64,000 bases of DNA, taken from the NCBI RefSeq assembly GCF_029844725.1, contig NZ_JAOCKJ010000001.1, positions 1-64,000 on the forward strand, written 5' to 3'. Shown piece after piece: positions 25,515-33,765 of this stretch. Source of the stretch: Pantoea sp. GD03673. GTDB taxonomy: Bacteria > Pseudomonadota > Gammaproteobacteria > Enterobacterales > Enterobacteriaceae. The notes below the pieces were generated by a model. That model saw nothing but the letters and a program-made list of their open reading frames with translations, was not told the DNA's origin and did not search any database. The position numbers and the translations under genes are program-made. How positions within the stretch are numbered: the stretch's first letter is position 1; every line of letters begins with the position of its first letter.

Positions 25515-25866
25515 TCGAAATGCTCCCTTTTCCAGTAACCTGATGGTTCGGGCGAACAAGGTCTCTGTGGCTGAGTTTAACGCGCCATTTTTATGAATGC
25601 GAGATAGCCTGACGGGTCGATCGTTTTCGAACGAAAGTGATTGATATGCAGGCTATTGAATCTCACCGCGTTTCACGGCTGGAGTCAGCAACCTTTATTT
25701 CGGGACTGGAAGCCAGATCACGTCTTTTCAATCAGATAAACGGCTTTGAACGGGAGATGGTCGAAATTTGATCTGCTCCACATATCATTTCTTTTCGATA
25801 GCTTATATTTTTGTTCGAAAATGATTGAATCATGGGCATCAGCGAAAATCTGAGGGGAAGAGTGGG
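25515..25866. promoter_or_regulatory. divergent operator region of the DeoR regulator and the sugar operon
   Basis: 352 bp with no gene. The 13-mer CGAAARTGATTGA occurs twice on the same strand (25632-25644 and 25816-25828), and TTTTCGATA at 25792-25800 is an inverted form of the CGAAA core. CGAAA repeats are typical DeoR-family operators. TTTGA-N6-CCACA at 25767-25782 resembles a CRP site with one mismatch in each half. Together this suggests repression by the neighbouring regulator and catabolite control. Confidence 0.62.
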
Positions 25867-26664
25867 ATGAGTGGTGAATATGACGTAAACCTGCGCTACG
25901 GCGTGGATACCGCACTGAATCTGGCCGGTAAAGTGGCGGTGGTGACGGGCGGACTGGGCGGCATTGCGATGGCCACCAATGGCATGCTGCTGGAGAAGGG
26001 CGCGCGTCTGGCGCTGCTCTACCCGCCGTTTGAAGCGGAGAAAGTTGCCAGCCTGCAGGCGGATTTCGCGGCTGACCGGGTGCAGTTTGTCTGCTGTGAC
26101 GTCACCGATCCCGCCTCGGTGGACGCGGCGTTTGACGCGGTAGTGTCCCACTATGGCCGGATTGACATCCTGGTGAACTGCGCAGGCTACGTGATGCTGC
26201 AGCCGGTGATCGAGACCGATTTTGCCGAGTGGCAAAAGCAGATTGCGGTGAATCTCACCGGACCGTTTCTCTGCTCACAGGCGGCGGCACGGCTGATGAT
26301 CCGTGCCGGTGCGGGCGGCAAAATTATTAATATCGCCTCTCAGGCGGCCTCCATCGCTATCGATAACCATGTCGCCTATACCTCAGCCAAAGCGGGCCTG
26401 CTGGGCATGACCAAAGTGATGGCCAAAGAGTTTGCCCCGCATCGCATCAACGTGAATACCCTGTCGCCCACCGTGGTGCTGACCCCGATGGGTGAGAAAG
26501 CCTGGCGCGGCGAGAAAGGCGAGCAGATGAAAAAGCTGATTCCGCTCGGTCGCTTTGCCTATACCGACGAGATTGCCGCCGCCGTGCTGTTCTTCGCCAG
26601 CAACGGCAGCGACATGATCACCGGCGCGGATTTGATGATCGATGGTGGCTTCACCATCTGGTAA
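25867..26664 (+). CDS. short-chain dehydrogenase/reductase (probable polyol dehydrogenase)
   Basis: 265 residues, classical SDR: nucleotide site VVTGGLGGIAMATN, NCAG motif and catalytic Ser with YTSAK (Tyr-x3-Lys). The ending GADLMIDGGFTIW is usual for sugar/polyol dehydrogenases such as D-threitol or gluconate types. The substrate cannot be read from sequence. First gene of the import operon, so it probably oxidises the imported compound. ATG 25867 has GTGGG and GGGGAAG before it; the ATG-open frame from 25825 is less likely. Confidence 0.88.
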   Translation: MSGEYDVNLRYGVDTALNLAGKVAVVTGGLGGIAMATNGMLLEKGARLALLYPPFEAEKVASLQADFAADRVQFVCCDVTDPASVDAAFDAVVSHYGRIDILVNCAGYVMLQPVIETDFAEWQKQIAVNLTGPFLCSQAAARLMIRAGAGGKIINIASQAASIAIDNHVAYTSAKAGLLGMTKVMAKEFAPHRINVNTLSPTVVLTPMGEKAWRGEKGEQMKKLIPLGRFAYTDEIAAAVLFFASNGSDMITGADLMIDGGFTIW

Positions 26665-26719
26665 AGCTAAGTCAACACCCGGGACTTCATACCCTGCCAT
26701 AACGATAAGAGAGAACATC

Positions 26720-27655
26720 ATGAAAAACCGTACCCTGCTGTGTACTGCCGTGGCTGCCTGTCTGGCTTCGCAGGCGGCTTTTGCCGCCGAAAAAGGCACC
26801 ATTATGATTCTGGTTAACTCACTCGATAATCCCTACTACGCCTCGGAAGCGAAAGGCGCCAACCTTAAAGCGCAGGAGCTGGGGTACAAAACCACGGTGC
26901 TGTCGCACGGCGAAGATGTGAAGAAGCAGAGCGAATTGATTGACGCTGCTATCGGTAAGAAAGTGCAGGGTATCGTGCTGGATAACGCCGACTCTACCGC
27001 CAGCGTGGCGGCGATTAAAAAAGCCAAAGATGCCGGGATTCCGGTGGTGCTGATCAACCGCGAAATTCCGGTGGATGACGTGGCACTGGCGCAGATCACC
27101 CACAACAACTTCCAGGCCGGTTCAGATGTGGCCAACGTCTTTGTCGAGAAGATGGGTGAAAAGGGCAAATACGCTGAGCTGGCCTGTAACCTGGCAGACA
27201 ACAACTGCGTCACCCGTTCTAAATCGTTCCATCAGGTGCTGGATCAGTATCCCGACATGCAGAGCGTAGCGCGTCAGGATGCCAAAGGGACGCTGATCGA
27301 CGGCAAGCGCATTATGGACAGCATCCTGCAGGCGCACCCGGATGTGAAAGGGGTGATCTGCGGTAACGGCCCGGTGGCGCTGGGTGCCATTGCGGCACTT
27401 AAGGCGGCCGGTCGCAACGATGTGATTGTGGTGGGGATTGATGGCAGCAACGACGAACGTGATGCGGTGAAAGCAGGCACGCTGAAAGCCACGGTGATGC
27501 TGCAGGCGCAGGCGATTGCCGCCGAAGGGGTGACCGATCTCGATAATTTCATTCAGAAGGGCGTGAAACCGGAGAAACAGCGTGTGATGTTCCGCGGCAT
27601 TCTGATTACCCCGGAAAACGCCAAAGGCGTCCAGGACTTTAACTACAAGTCGTAA
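26720..27655 (+). CDS. sugar ABC transporter periplasmic binding protein (RbsB-like)
   Basis: 311 residues. Sec signal peptide MKNRTLLCTAVAACLASQAAFAA, then a two-lobed Peripla_BP_4-type binding protein. Landmarks are IMILVNSLDNPYYASEAKG, GIVLDNADSTASVAAIKKA, PVVLINREI and VVGIDGSNDERDAV. It would capture the substrate of the transporter encoded downstream. Ribosome site AGAGA before ATG 26720. Family members carry ribose, erythritol, threitol and other small sugars or polyols; the ligand is not determined. Confidence 0.92.
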   Translation: MKNRTLLCTAVAACLASQAAFAAEKGTIMILVNSLDNPYYASEAKGANLKAQELGYKTTVLSHGEDVKKQSELIDAAIGKKVQGIVLDNADSTASVAAIKKAKDAGIPVVLINREIPVDDVALAQITHNNFQAGSDVANVFVEKMGEKGKYAELACNLADNNCVTRSKSFHQVLDQYPDMQSVARQDAKGTLIDGKRIMDSILQAHPDVKGVICGNGPVALGAIAALKAAGRNDVIVVGIDGSNDERDAVKAGTLKATVMLQAQAIAAEGVTDLDNFIQKGVKPEKQRVMFRGILITPENAKGVQDFNYKS

Positions 27656-27700
27656 TTAACCGCTGCCGCGCCTGCGAAAGCGGGCGCCAGGGAGAAGAAG

Positions 27701-28312
27701 ATGTCCCGAAGAGTCTGGCTGACGCTGGTTGTCATGCTGTTAAGCGGCTGCCGCATTGTGTCGCAGCAGGAACTGGCTGATCTGAAGAATCCCCCTAACC
27801 CCAAAATGGCAAACATCGACCAGCTCTGGCAGCAGAAGCTGGTGCCGCAGGTTCAGGCCGAAGCGAAACCCCTGGCGACGCTGATGACGTCGTTGCAGTC
27901 TGCCAAAGATTTTGACAGCGCCTGTCAGACCTACGGCTACCGCAGTCAGGCTGAGAACCCCTGTGTCTTCAGCGTCTCTGTTCGCGGCGATGTCACCGCC
28001 GTGAATACCACTTCACGCAGCGGAAAGATGACGGTGAAGGATGAATCAGGTGACAGTGTCACTATTCAGGTCGGGCCGATCATTCGCGGCACCGCGCTGC
28101 GGGATGTCTACCGGGGGGCGAGCTATCAGGACTTCAATGACCAGGTGCTGTTTGGTGATTATGGCAAAGCCATCAATCAGCACGCCTCCACGCTGATGCA
28201 GCAGTTTGCGCCGAAGGTGGGGGATAAAGTCATGGTGACGGGCGTGTTCAGCAGCTGGGACATTCCGCAACAGCTGCCGGATATTACTCCGGCTGCCATC
28301 ACCCGGCAATAA
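27701..28312 (+). CDS. DUF2291 family lipoprotein of a sugar import operon
   Basis: 203 residues with a lipoprotein signal (VVMLLSGCRIV, Cys17). The remainder resembles DUF2291, a family repeatedly found inside ABC operons for polyols and sugars but without a known function. Seen here in the usual place, between the binding protein and the ATPase genes. It may be a periplasmic accessory that helps the binding protein or the transporter (inference). SD AGGGAGAAG before ATG 27701. Confidence 0.82.
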   Translation: MSRRVWLTLVVMLLSGCRIVSQQELADLKNPPNPKMANIDQLWQQKLVPQVQAEAKPLATLMTSLQSAKDFDSACQTYGYRSQAENPCVFSVSVRGDVTAVNTTSRSGKMTVKDESGDSVTIQVGPIIRGTALRDVYRGASYQDFNDQVLFGDYGKAINQHASTLMQQFAPKVGDKVMVTGVFSSWDIPQQLPDITPAAITRQ

Positions 28313-28322
28313 GGAGCGGCTG

Positions 28323-29855
28323 ATGCAAAATTCTCAAGGTCAACCGTCCGGCGACGTGATCATCGAAACGCGTAACGTGTCGCGTCTTTATCCCGGCGTG
28401 ACCGCGCTCGATCAGGTCAGCTATCGGGTTTATCGCAACAAAGTCAATGTCCTGATCGGGGAGAACGGTGCCGGTAAGTCCACCATGATGAAGATGCTGG
28501 CCGGGGTGGAAACGCCGTCGTCGGGCGAGATTCTGCTGGATGGCAGGGCGGTGTCGCTGAACTCAACGCATCAGGCGGAGAAACAGGGGATCAGCATTAT
28601 TTTTCAGGAGCTGAATCTGTTTCCCAACATGAACGTGATGGACAACATTTTTATCGCCAACGAGTTTTTCCAGCGCGGCGTCATCAATGAAAAGTATCAG
28701 TATGCGCTGGCGAAGTCGCTGCTGGAGCGGCTTCAGCTGGATGTCGACCCCTATGCGCCGCTCGGCGAGCTGGGTATCGGTCATCAGCAGCTTGTGGAGA
28801 TTGCCCGTGCGCTGTCGAAAGACACCCGGGTGTTGATCATGGATGAACCGACCAGTGCCCTGAGCCAGTCGGAAGTGAAAGTGCTTTTCAGCGTTATCGA
28901 CCAGCTTAAGCGGCGCGGTGTCACCATCATCTACATTTCTCACCGGCTGGAAGAGCTGATGGAAATCGGCGATCACATCACCATTTTTCGTGATGGCCGT
29001 TTCATCAGCGAGCGCGAGGTGCGCGACGCCAGCGTGCCGTGGATTATTGCTCAGATGGTGGGCGACAAGAAGAAACAGTTCGACTATCAGCCTGCGCCAC
29101 AAGGGGAAACAGTGCTGGAGGTCGAAGGGCTGACCGCGCTGCATCAGAACGGCGGCTACAAGCTTAATGATGTCAGTTTCACCCTGCGCAAAGGTGAGGT
29201 GATCGGCATTTATGGCCTGCTGGGGGCCGGGCGCACGGAGCTGTTCAAGGGACTGATTGGGCTGATGCCCTGTCAGTCGGGCCGGGTCCGGCTGGCGGGC
29301 AGGGATCTGGCGAAGCGCAGCTTCCAGCAGCGGCTGAAAAGTGGCATCGCGCTGGTTCCCGAAGATCGCAAAGGCGAAGGGGTGATTGAACTGATGTCGA
29401 TTACGGCCAACATGACGCTCTCTGACTTCAGCCTGCGCGGTTTTCGACGGGCGCTCGGGCTGCTGAATCCGGGCCGGGAGCAGCAGCGGGTCAATGAGAT
29501 GATCGGCCATCTGGCGATCAAAGTCAGCGATGCTGACCTGCCGGTTACGGCGCTCAGTGGCGGTAATCAGCAGAAGGTGGTGCTGGGCAAAGCGCTGATG
29601 ACCGGGCCGCAGGTGGTGCTGCTGGATGAGCCGACGCGCGGCATCGATGTGGGTGCCAAAACCGATGTCTATCACCTGATTGGCAGTCTGGCACAGCAGG
29701 GGCTGGCAGTGATGTTCTCGTCATCCGAACTGGATGAGGTGATGGCCCTGGCGGACCGCATTTTAGTGATGGCCGATGGCCGGATAACGGCCGATCTGCC
29801 GCGTGCAGCGGTGACGCGGGAGCAACTGATCGCGGCTTCAACCCCGCAGGATTAA
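28323..29855 (+). CDS. sugar ABC transporter ATP-binding protein (RbsA/XylG-like)
   Basis: 510 residues with two ABC domains. The first has a full Walker A (GENGAGKST), the signature-like GIGHQQLVEIARAL and Walker B VLIMDEPTSAL. The second has a degenerate P-loop (GLLGAGRTE), an intact signature LSGGNQQKV and VLLDEPTRGIDVG. That pattern is normal for carbohydrate CUT2 transporters. SD AAGGAGCGGCTG. Normally the permease follows closely; here a 223-bp insert-like sequence intervenes. Confidence 0.95.
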   Translation: MQNSQGQPSGDVIIETRNVSRLYPGVTALDQVSYRVYRNKVNVLIGENGAGKSTMMKMLAGVETPSSGEILLDGRAVSLNSTHQAEKQGISIIFQELNLFPNMNVMDNIFIANEFFQRGVINEKYQYALAKSLLERLQLDVDPYAPLGELGIGHQQLVEIARALSKDTRVLIMDEPTSALSQSEVKVLFSVIDQLKRRGVTIIYISHRLEELMEIGDHITIFRDGRFISEREVRDASVPWIIAQMVGDKKKQFDYQPAPQGETVLEVEGLTALHQNGGYKLNDVSFTLRKGEVIGIYGLLGAGRTELFKGLIGLMPCQSGRVRLAGRDLAKRSFQQRLKSGIALVPEDRKGEGVIELMSITANMTLSDFSLRGFRRALGLLNPGREQQRVNEMIGHLAIKVSDADLPVTALSGGNQQKVVLGKALMTGPQVVLLDEPTRGIDVGAKTDVYHLIGSLAQQGLAVMFSSSELDEVMALADRILVMADGRITADLPRAAVTREQLIAASTPQD

Positions 29856-30078
29856 GAGCCTATCCCAGGCCATTTTATTTGTCAGTCTGAACCGGGGCAG
29901 TGTTCACACAGGCGGCTTTAGCAACCTGAACGCCCGTCAGGGCGGCCCTGAAGGGGCGAGCACAGCGAGTCATCCTCACGTACTGCGTGTACGTTCGGTT
30001 GTTTCGCGCTGTCCGTGTCCAGACTGCCTGCAACAATAACGCCTGTTGGGCCAGGCGCTACGCTGGCCGGAGAATGTC
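29856..30078. repeat. probable non-coding insertion between ATPase and permease genes
   Basis: 223 bp without an ORF, inside an operon whose other junctions are 10-56 nt. It contains hairpin-forming pieces: CGCCCGTCAGGGCG near 29931-29944 and ACGTAC-N5-GTACGT at 29978-29994. It also has an opening GAGCCTATCCCAGGCC that looks like the edge of an intergenic repeat. I see no second copy in this window, so the repeat call is inference from position and structure. Confidence 0.45.
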
Positions 30079-31146
30079 ATGAACCAAAAATATCTGCTCT
30101 ATATGTACCTGCTTAAAGCACGCACCTTTATTGCACTGCTGATTGTGGTCGGCTTTTTCAGCGTGATGGTGCCGAACTTTCTTACCCCCTCGAACCTGCT
30201 GATCATGACGCAGCACGTGGCGATCACCGGGCTGCTGGCGATTGGCATGACGCTGGTGATCCTCACCGGCGGTATCGATCTCTCGGTGGGCGCGGTCGCC
30301 GGGATCTGCGGCATGGTGGCGGGCGCACTGCTGACCAGTGGCATCCCGTTGTGGGGCGGCAATACGCTGTTTCTCAACGTGCCGGAAGTGATTCTGGTGG
30401 TAGCGATCTTTGGCGTGCTGGTGGGGCTGATTAACGGCACGGTGATCACCCGGCTGGGCGTGGCTCCTTTTATCTGCACCCTTGGCATGATGTATGTAGC
30501 GCGCGGTGCGGCATTACTGTTCAACGATGGCGGCACCTACGCCAATCTGGTCGGGATGCCCGCGCTGGGCAACACCGGGTTTGCCCTGCTGGGTTCCGGC
30601 ACGGTGCTCGGCGTTTATCTGCCGATCTGGCTGATGCTCGGCTTCTTACTGCTCGGTCTCTACCTGACGCGCAAAACCCCGCTGGGGCGTTACATTTACG
30701 CCATTGGCGGCAATGAGTCCGCCGCACGGCTGGCAGGTGTGCCGATCATCAAAGTGAAAATCTTTGTTTATGCCTTTTCCGGCCTGTGTGCGGGTCTGGT
30801 CGGTCTGGTGGTGGCGTCGCAGTTGCAGACCGCGCATCCCATGACCGGCAACATGTTTGAGATGGACGCCATTGGGGCCACCGTGCTGGGCGGCACGGCG
30901 CTGGCGGGCGGGCGTGGGCGGGTGTCCGGCTCGATCATTGGCGCGTTCGTTATCGTCTTCCTGGCCGATGGCATGGTGATGATGGGCGTCAGCGATTTCT
31001 GGCAGATGGTGATTAAGGGTCTGGTGATTGTCACGGCGGTGGTCATCGACCAGTTCCAGCAACGTCTGCAAAGCAAAGTGGTGCTGCTGCGTCGCCATGA
31101 AAAAAAGCAGCAGACCGTCCCTCTCACTGATGTTCGTCACAGTTAA
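30079..31146 (+). CDS. sugar ABC transporter permease (RbsC-like)
   Basis: 355 residues, BPD_transp_2/RbsC family, about eight to ten helices. Signature IGMTLVILTGGIDLSVGAVAG followed by GAVAG and the late motif GATVLGGTALAGGRG are characteristic of CUT2 permeases. A TTG at 30046 extends the frame, but ATG 30079 has CCGGAGA 7 nt before it and gives the family N-terminus. Works with the ATPase and binding protein encoded upstream. Confidence 0.93.
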   Translation: MNQKYLLYMYLLKARTFIALLIVVGFFSVMVPNFLTPSNLLIMTQHVAITGLLAIGMTLVILTGGIDLSVGAVAGICGMVAGALLTSGIPLWGGNTLFLNVPEVILVVAIFGVLVGLINGTVITRLGVAPFICTLGMMYVARGAALLFNDGGTYANLVGMPALGNTGFALLGSGTVLGVYLPIWLMLGFLLLGLYLTRKTPLGRYIYAIGGNESAARLAGVPIIKVKIFVYAFSGLCAGLVGLVVASQLQTAHPMTGNMFEMDAIGATVLGGTALAGGRGRVSGSIIGAFVIVFLADGMVMMGVSDFWQMVIKGLVIVTAVVIDQFQQRLQSKVVLLRRHEKKQQTVPLTDVRHS

Positions 31147-31157
31147 CAGGAGCGATT

Positions 31158-31955
31158 ATGAGCCGCGAACAACGTGGAAAAACAGTGGTGATTACCGGTG
31201 CCTGTCGCGGTATCGGTGCCGGCATCGCGGCGCGTTTCGCCCGCGACGGGGCCAGGCTGGTGATGGTGTCAAATGCTGACCGGGTCTTTGCCACCGCCGA
31301 CCAGCTTCAGCAGCAGTACGGCAGTGAGATTCTGGCGCTGCAGGTCGACGTGACGGATGAAGCCGCAGTACAAAAGCTCTATCAGCAGGCCTTTGAACGC
31401 TTTGGTCAGATTGACGTCTCGATTCAGAATGCAGGCGTGATCACCATCGACCGCTTCGACACCATGCCGAAAAGCGACTTTGAGCGGATTCTGGCCGTGA
31501 ACACCACCGCCGTCTGGCTGTGCTGTCGGGAAGCCGCGAAGTATATGGTGCAGCAGGGCAGCGGCAGCCTGATTAACACCTCATCGGGGCAGGGGCGGCA
31601 GGGCTTTATCTACACGCCGCACTATGCCGCCAGCAAAATGGGGGTGATTGGTATTACCCAGAGTCTGGCACTGGAGCTGGCTCCGTGGAACATTACGGTC
31701 AACGCCTTCTGTCCCGGCATCATTGAGAGTGAGATGTGGGATTACAACGATCGCGTCTGGGGCGAAATCCTCAGTAGCGAGGCGAAAACGTACGGCAAAG
31801 GCGAGCTGATGGCGGAGTGGGTGAAAAACATTCCGCTGAAACGTGCCGGTCAGCCGCAGGATGTCGCCGGGCTGGTGGCGTTTCTGGCGTCAGACGATGC
31901 GCGCTATATCACCGGACAGACCATTAATGTGGACGGCGGTTTAATCTTCTCCTGA
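31158..31955 (+). CDS. short-chain dehydrogenase/reductase, second of the operon
   Basis: 265 residues, classical SDR with VVITGACRGIGAGIA, NAGVI, catalytic Ser and HYAASK, ending GQTINVDGGLIFS. About the same length as the first SDR but clearly a different subfamily (sorbitol/galactitol-dehydrogenase-like appearance). Two different dehydrogenases and no kinase in the operon suggest a route from polyol to ketose to a second oxidised product, or two alternative polyols; inference. SD AACAGGAGCG. Followed by a strong terminator. Confidence 0.88.
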   Translation: MSREQRGKTVVITGACRGIGAGIAARFARDGARLVMVSNADRVFATADQLQQQYGSEILALQVDVTDEAAVQKLYQQAFERFGQIDVSIQNAGVITIDRFDTMPKSDFERILAVNTTAVWLCCREAAKYMVQQGSGSLINTSSGQGRQGFIYTPHYAASKMGVIGITQSLALELAPWNITVNAFCPGIIESEMWDYNDRVWGEILSSEAKTYGKGELMAEWVKNIPLKRAGQPQDVAGLVAFLASDDARYITGQTINVDGGLIFS

Positions 31956-31974
31956 TAACGCCCGCGATCGTCCG

Positions 31975-32001
31975 GGCCTGCTGTGTAGCAGGCCTTTTTT
32001 T
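31975..32001 (+). terminator. terminator of the sugar operon
   Basis: Perfect 8-bp stem GGCCTGCT (31975-31982) / AGCAGGCC (31987-31994), 4-nt loop, then seven T. Confidence 0.92.
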
Positions 32002-32130
32002 GTGCCAGACTTTTCTGGTATATGCACAATTTGCCGCTGTTGTCCTGCATCGCCGTCACAATATGTTAAGGTAACGGTCAATGAATTTGACTTTAATCGC
32101 AGCGACAAATTAATCAATGTGCCGGGTGAC

Positions 32131-33564
32131 ATGATAAGGACTACAGGGGTTCTCTCTTTGATTGCGCTGTCGCTGACTGCCATGCAGAGCGCCCGCGCGT
32201 TCCAGACTGAAACGGCCGTGTCAGAGACGCCATTCGACAATCCTGCGCGCTACACGGCGTCACTGCCGACGCTCGGCAGCGTCAGCGATCAGGATGAAGC
32301 GTGGAGTAAAAAGCTGGCGGCCGTGGCGAAAAGCATCGGTGAAGCGAGTAATAACAGCGACAGCAATGTGACATTTGGTCAGCAGGCGGGCGTCTGGGCG
32401 TTCAATCATCTGCGCGATGAAGTGGCCGATCGGGTCGAGAGCGAAGGGCAGTCACTGCTTTCCCCCTACGGCACTGCGCAGCTCGATCTGAACGTCGACA
32501 TGGACGGAAACTTCACCGGCACGGGTGGCGATCTCTTCAGCGCACTGGCCGACGAGAACAGCCTGCTCACCTTCAGCCAGCTTGGCCTGCATGAAACGGA
32601 TGATGGCCTGGTCGGCAATGCGGGACTGGGACAGCGCTGGGACGCCGGTGACTGGCTGCTGGGCTACAACGGCTTTGTCGATCGCGTCTTCAGCAGCGGC
32701 CTGCAGCGTGCCTCGGTGGGCACTGAAGCCTGGAGCGATTCGATGCGTTTCTCGGCCAACTACTATGAGCCGCTTTCCGGCTGGAAAAACCTTGGCCATT
32801 CACAACAGCAGCGCATGGCGCGCGGCTATGACATCACCAGTCAGAGCTATCTGCCTTTTTATCGTCAGCTGGGCGTTTCACTGAGCTATCAGCACTATCT
32901 GGGTGACAATGTCGACCTGTTTAACAGCGGCAACCGGTATCACAATCCCTCTGCCATGTCATTTGGTCTCTCTTATACGCCAGTACCCCTGGTGACGTTA
33001 TCCGCCACCCACAAAACCAGCAGTGCCGGTGAAAGCCAGGATCAGCTGGGGCTAAAACTCAATTACCGTTTTGGTGTGGCGCTGAGCCGTCAGCTTGATG
33101 CCGGTAACGTTGCGGAAGCACGCTCCCTGCGCGGCAGCCGCTACGATACCGTGACCCGCAGCGATACGCCGGTGCTCTCATTCCGCCAGCGCAAAACCCT
33201 GTCGGTGTTCCTGGCAACCCCGCCCTGGCAGTTGCGCAGCGGTGAGAGCCTGCCGCTGAAGCTGCAGATACGCGCCAGCAATGCGATCAAAGCCGTGAGC
33301 TGGCAGGGTGACACGCAGGCGCTGAGCCTGACGCCACCGGCTAATAACGCCGATCCTCAGGGCTGGAGTGTGATCTTACCGCAGTGGGATCCGTCGCCAG
33401 ACGCCAGCAACGAATATCGGCTGTCGGTAACGCTGGAGGACAGCAGGCAACAGCGCGTCACCTCTAACTGGATCACGCTGAAAATTGAGCCGCCGATGGC
33501 CATGGATGCGCCTGTGCAGAACGATCGTTACGATTTGATGGCACCCACTGATACGGCGCTCTAG
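32131..33564 (+). CDS. ychO: YchO, inverse autotransporter (intimin/invasin-like beta-barrel protein)
   Basis: 477 residues. A signal peptide (VLSLIALSLTAMQSARA) precedes an inverse-autotransporter beta-domain (about residues 70-330: GQSLLSPYGTAQLDLNVD, NSLLTFSQLGLHE, RWDAGDWLLGYNGFVDR, YHNPSAMSFGLSYTPVPLVTL). The C-terminal roughly 130 residues look like a single Ig-like passenger domain. No LysM is seen and no long adhesin repeats follow, as in E. coli YchO (464 residues). In E. coli ychO is near chaC and narL, so this is its expected place after the inserted blocks. ATG 32131 gives the best signal peptide; the ORF is open upstream to 32002. Confidence 0.9.
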   Translation: MIRTTGVLSLIALSLTAMQSARAFQTETAVSETPFDNPARYTASLPTLGSVSDQDEAWSKKLAAVAKSIGEASNNSDSNVTFGQQAGVWAFNHLRDEVADRVESEGQSLLSPYGTAQLDLNVDMDGNFTGTGGDLFSALADENSLLTFSQLGLHETDDGLVGNAGLGQRWDAGDWLLGYNGFVDRVFSSGLQRASVGTEAWSDSMRFSANYYEPLSGWKNLGHSQQQRMARGYDITSQSYLPFYRQLGVSLSYQHYLGDNVDLFNSGNRYHNPSAMSFGLSYTPVPLVTLSATHKTSSAGESQDQLGLKLNYRFGVALSRQLDAGNVAEARSLRGSRYDTVTRSDTPVLSFRQRKTLSVFLATPPWQLRSGESLPLKLQIRASNAIKAVSWQGDTQALSLTPPANNADPQGWSVILPQWDPSPDASNEYRLSVTLEDSRQQRVTSNWITLKIEPPMAMDAPVQNDRYDLMAPTDTAL

Positions 33565-33705
33565 CGGGTAAATCTGCCCGCGTTGTAGGCAGTAGGTCCG
33601 CCCGGCTTCCTCACAGAATCGTGTTGATGACGGGCGGCAGTCACCCATGTGTGTCGATAGTAACATCATGTTGCAATCATCAGCCGCAACTATCGCAGCG
33701 ATGCA

Positions 33706-33732
33706 TAATGGCGGTCGACAAAATGCCGATAA
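33706..33732 (+). promoter_or_regulatory. sigma28 (FliA)-type promoter
   Basis: TAATGGCG (33706-33713), 11 nt, GCCGATAA (33725-33732). The -10 equals the FliA consensus exactly; the -35 matches TAAAGTTT at 4 of 8. Lies 33 nt before ATG 33766 of the PAS-MCP gene, so that gene probably belongs to the late flagellar regulon. Confidence 0.65.
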
Positions 33733-33765
33733 CAGAAGCAATTCCAACGTTTAACGGTCTTGCTC

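Noticed and set aside
28563..29675. 370-codon minus-strand frame opposite the sugar ABC ATPase
   Set aside because: Shadow of a conserved gene; His/Gln-rich composition typical of antisense reading.
32002..32130. 43-codon N-terminal extension of YchO
   Set aside because: It would place a Cys-rich stretch before the signal peptide and starts at the end of the previous terminator; ATG 32131 is better.
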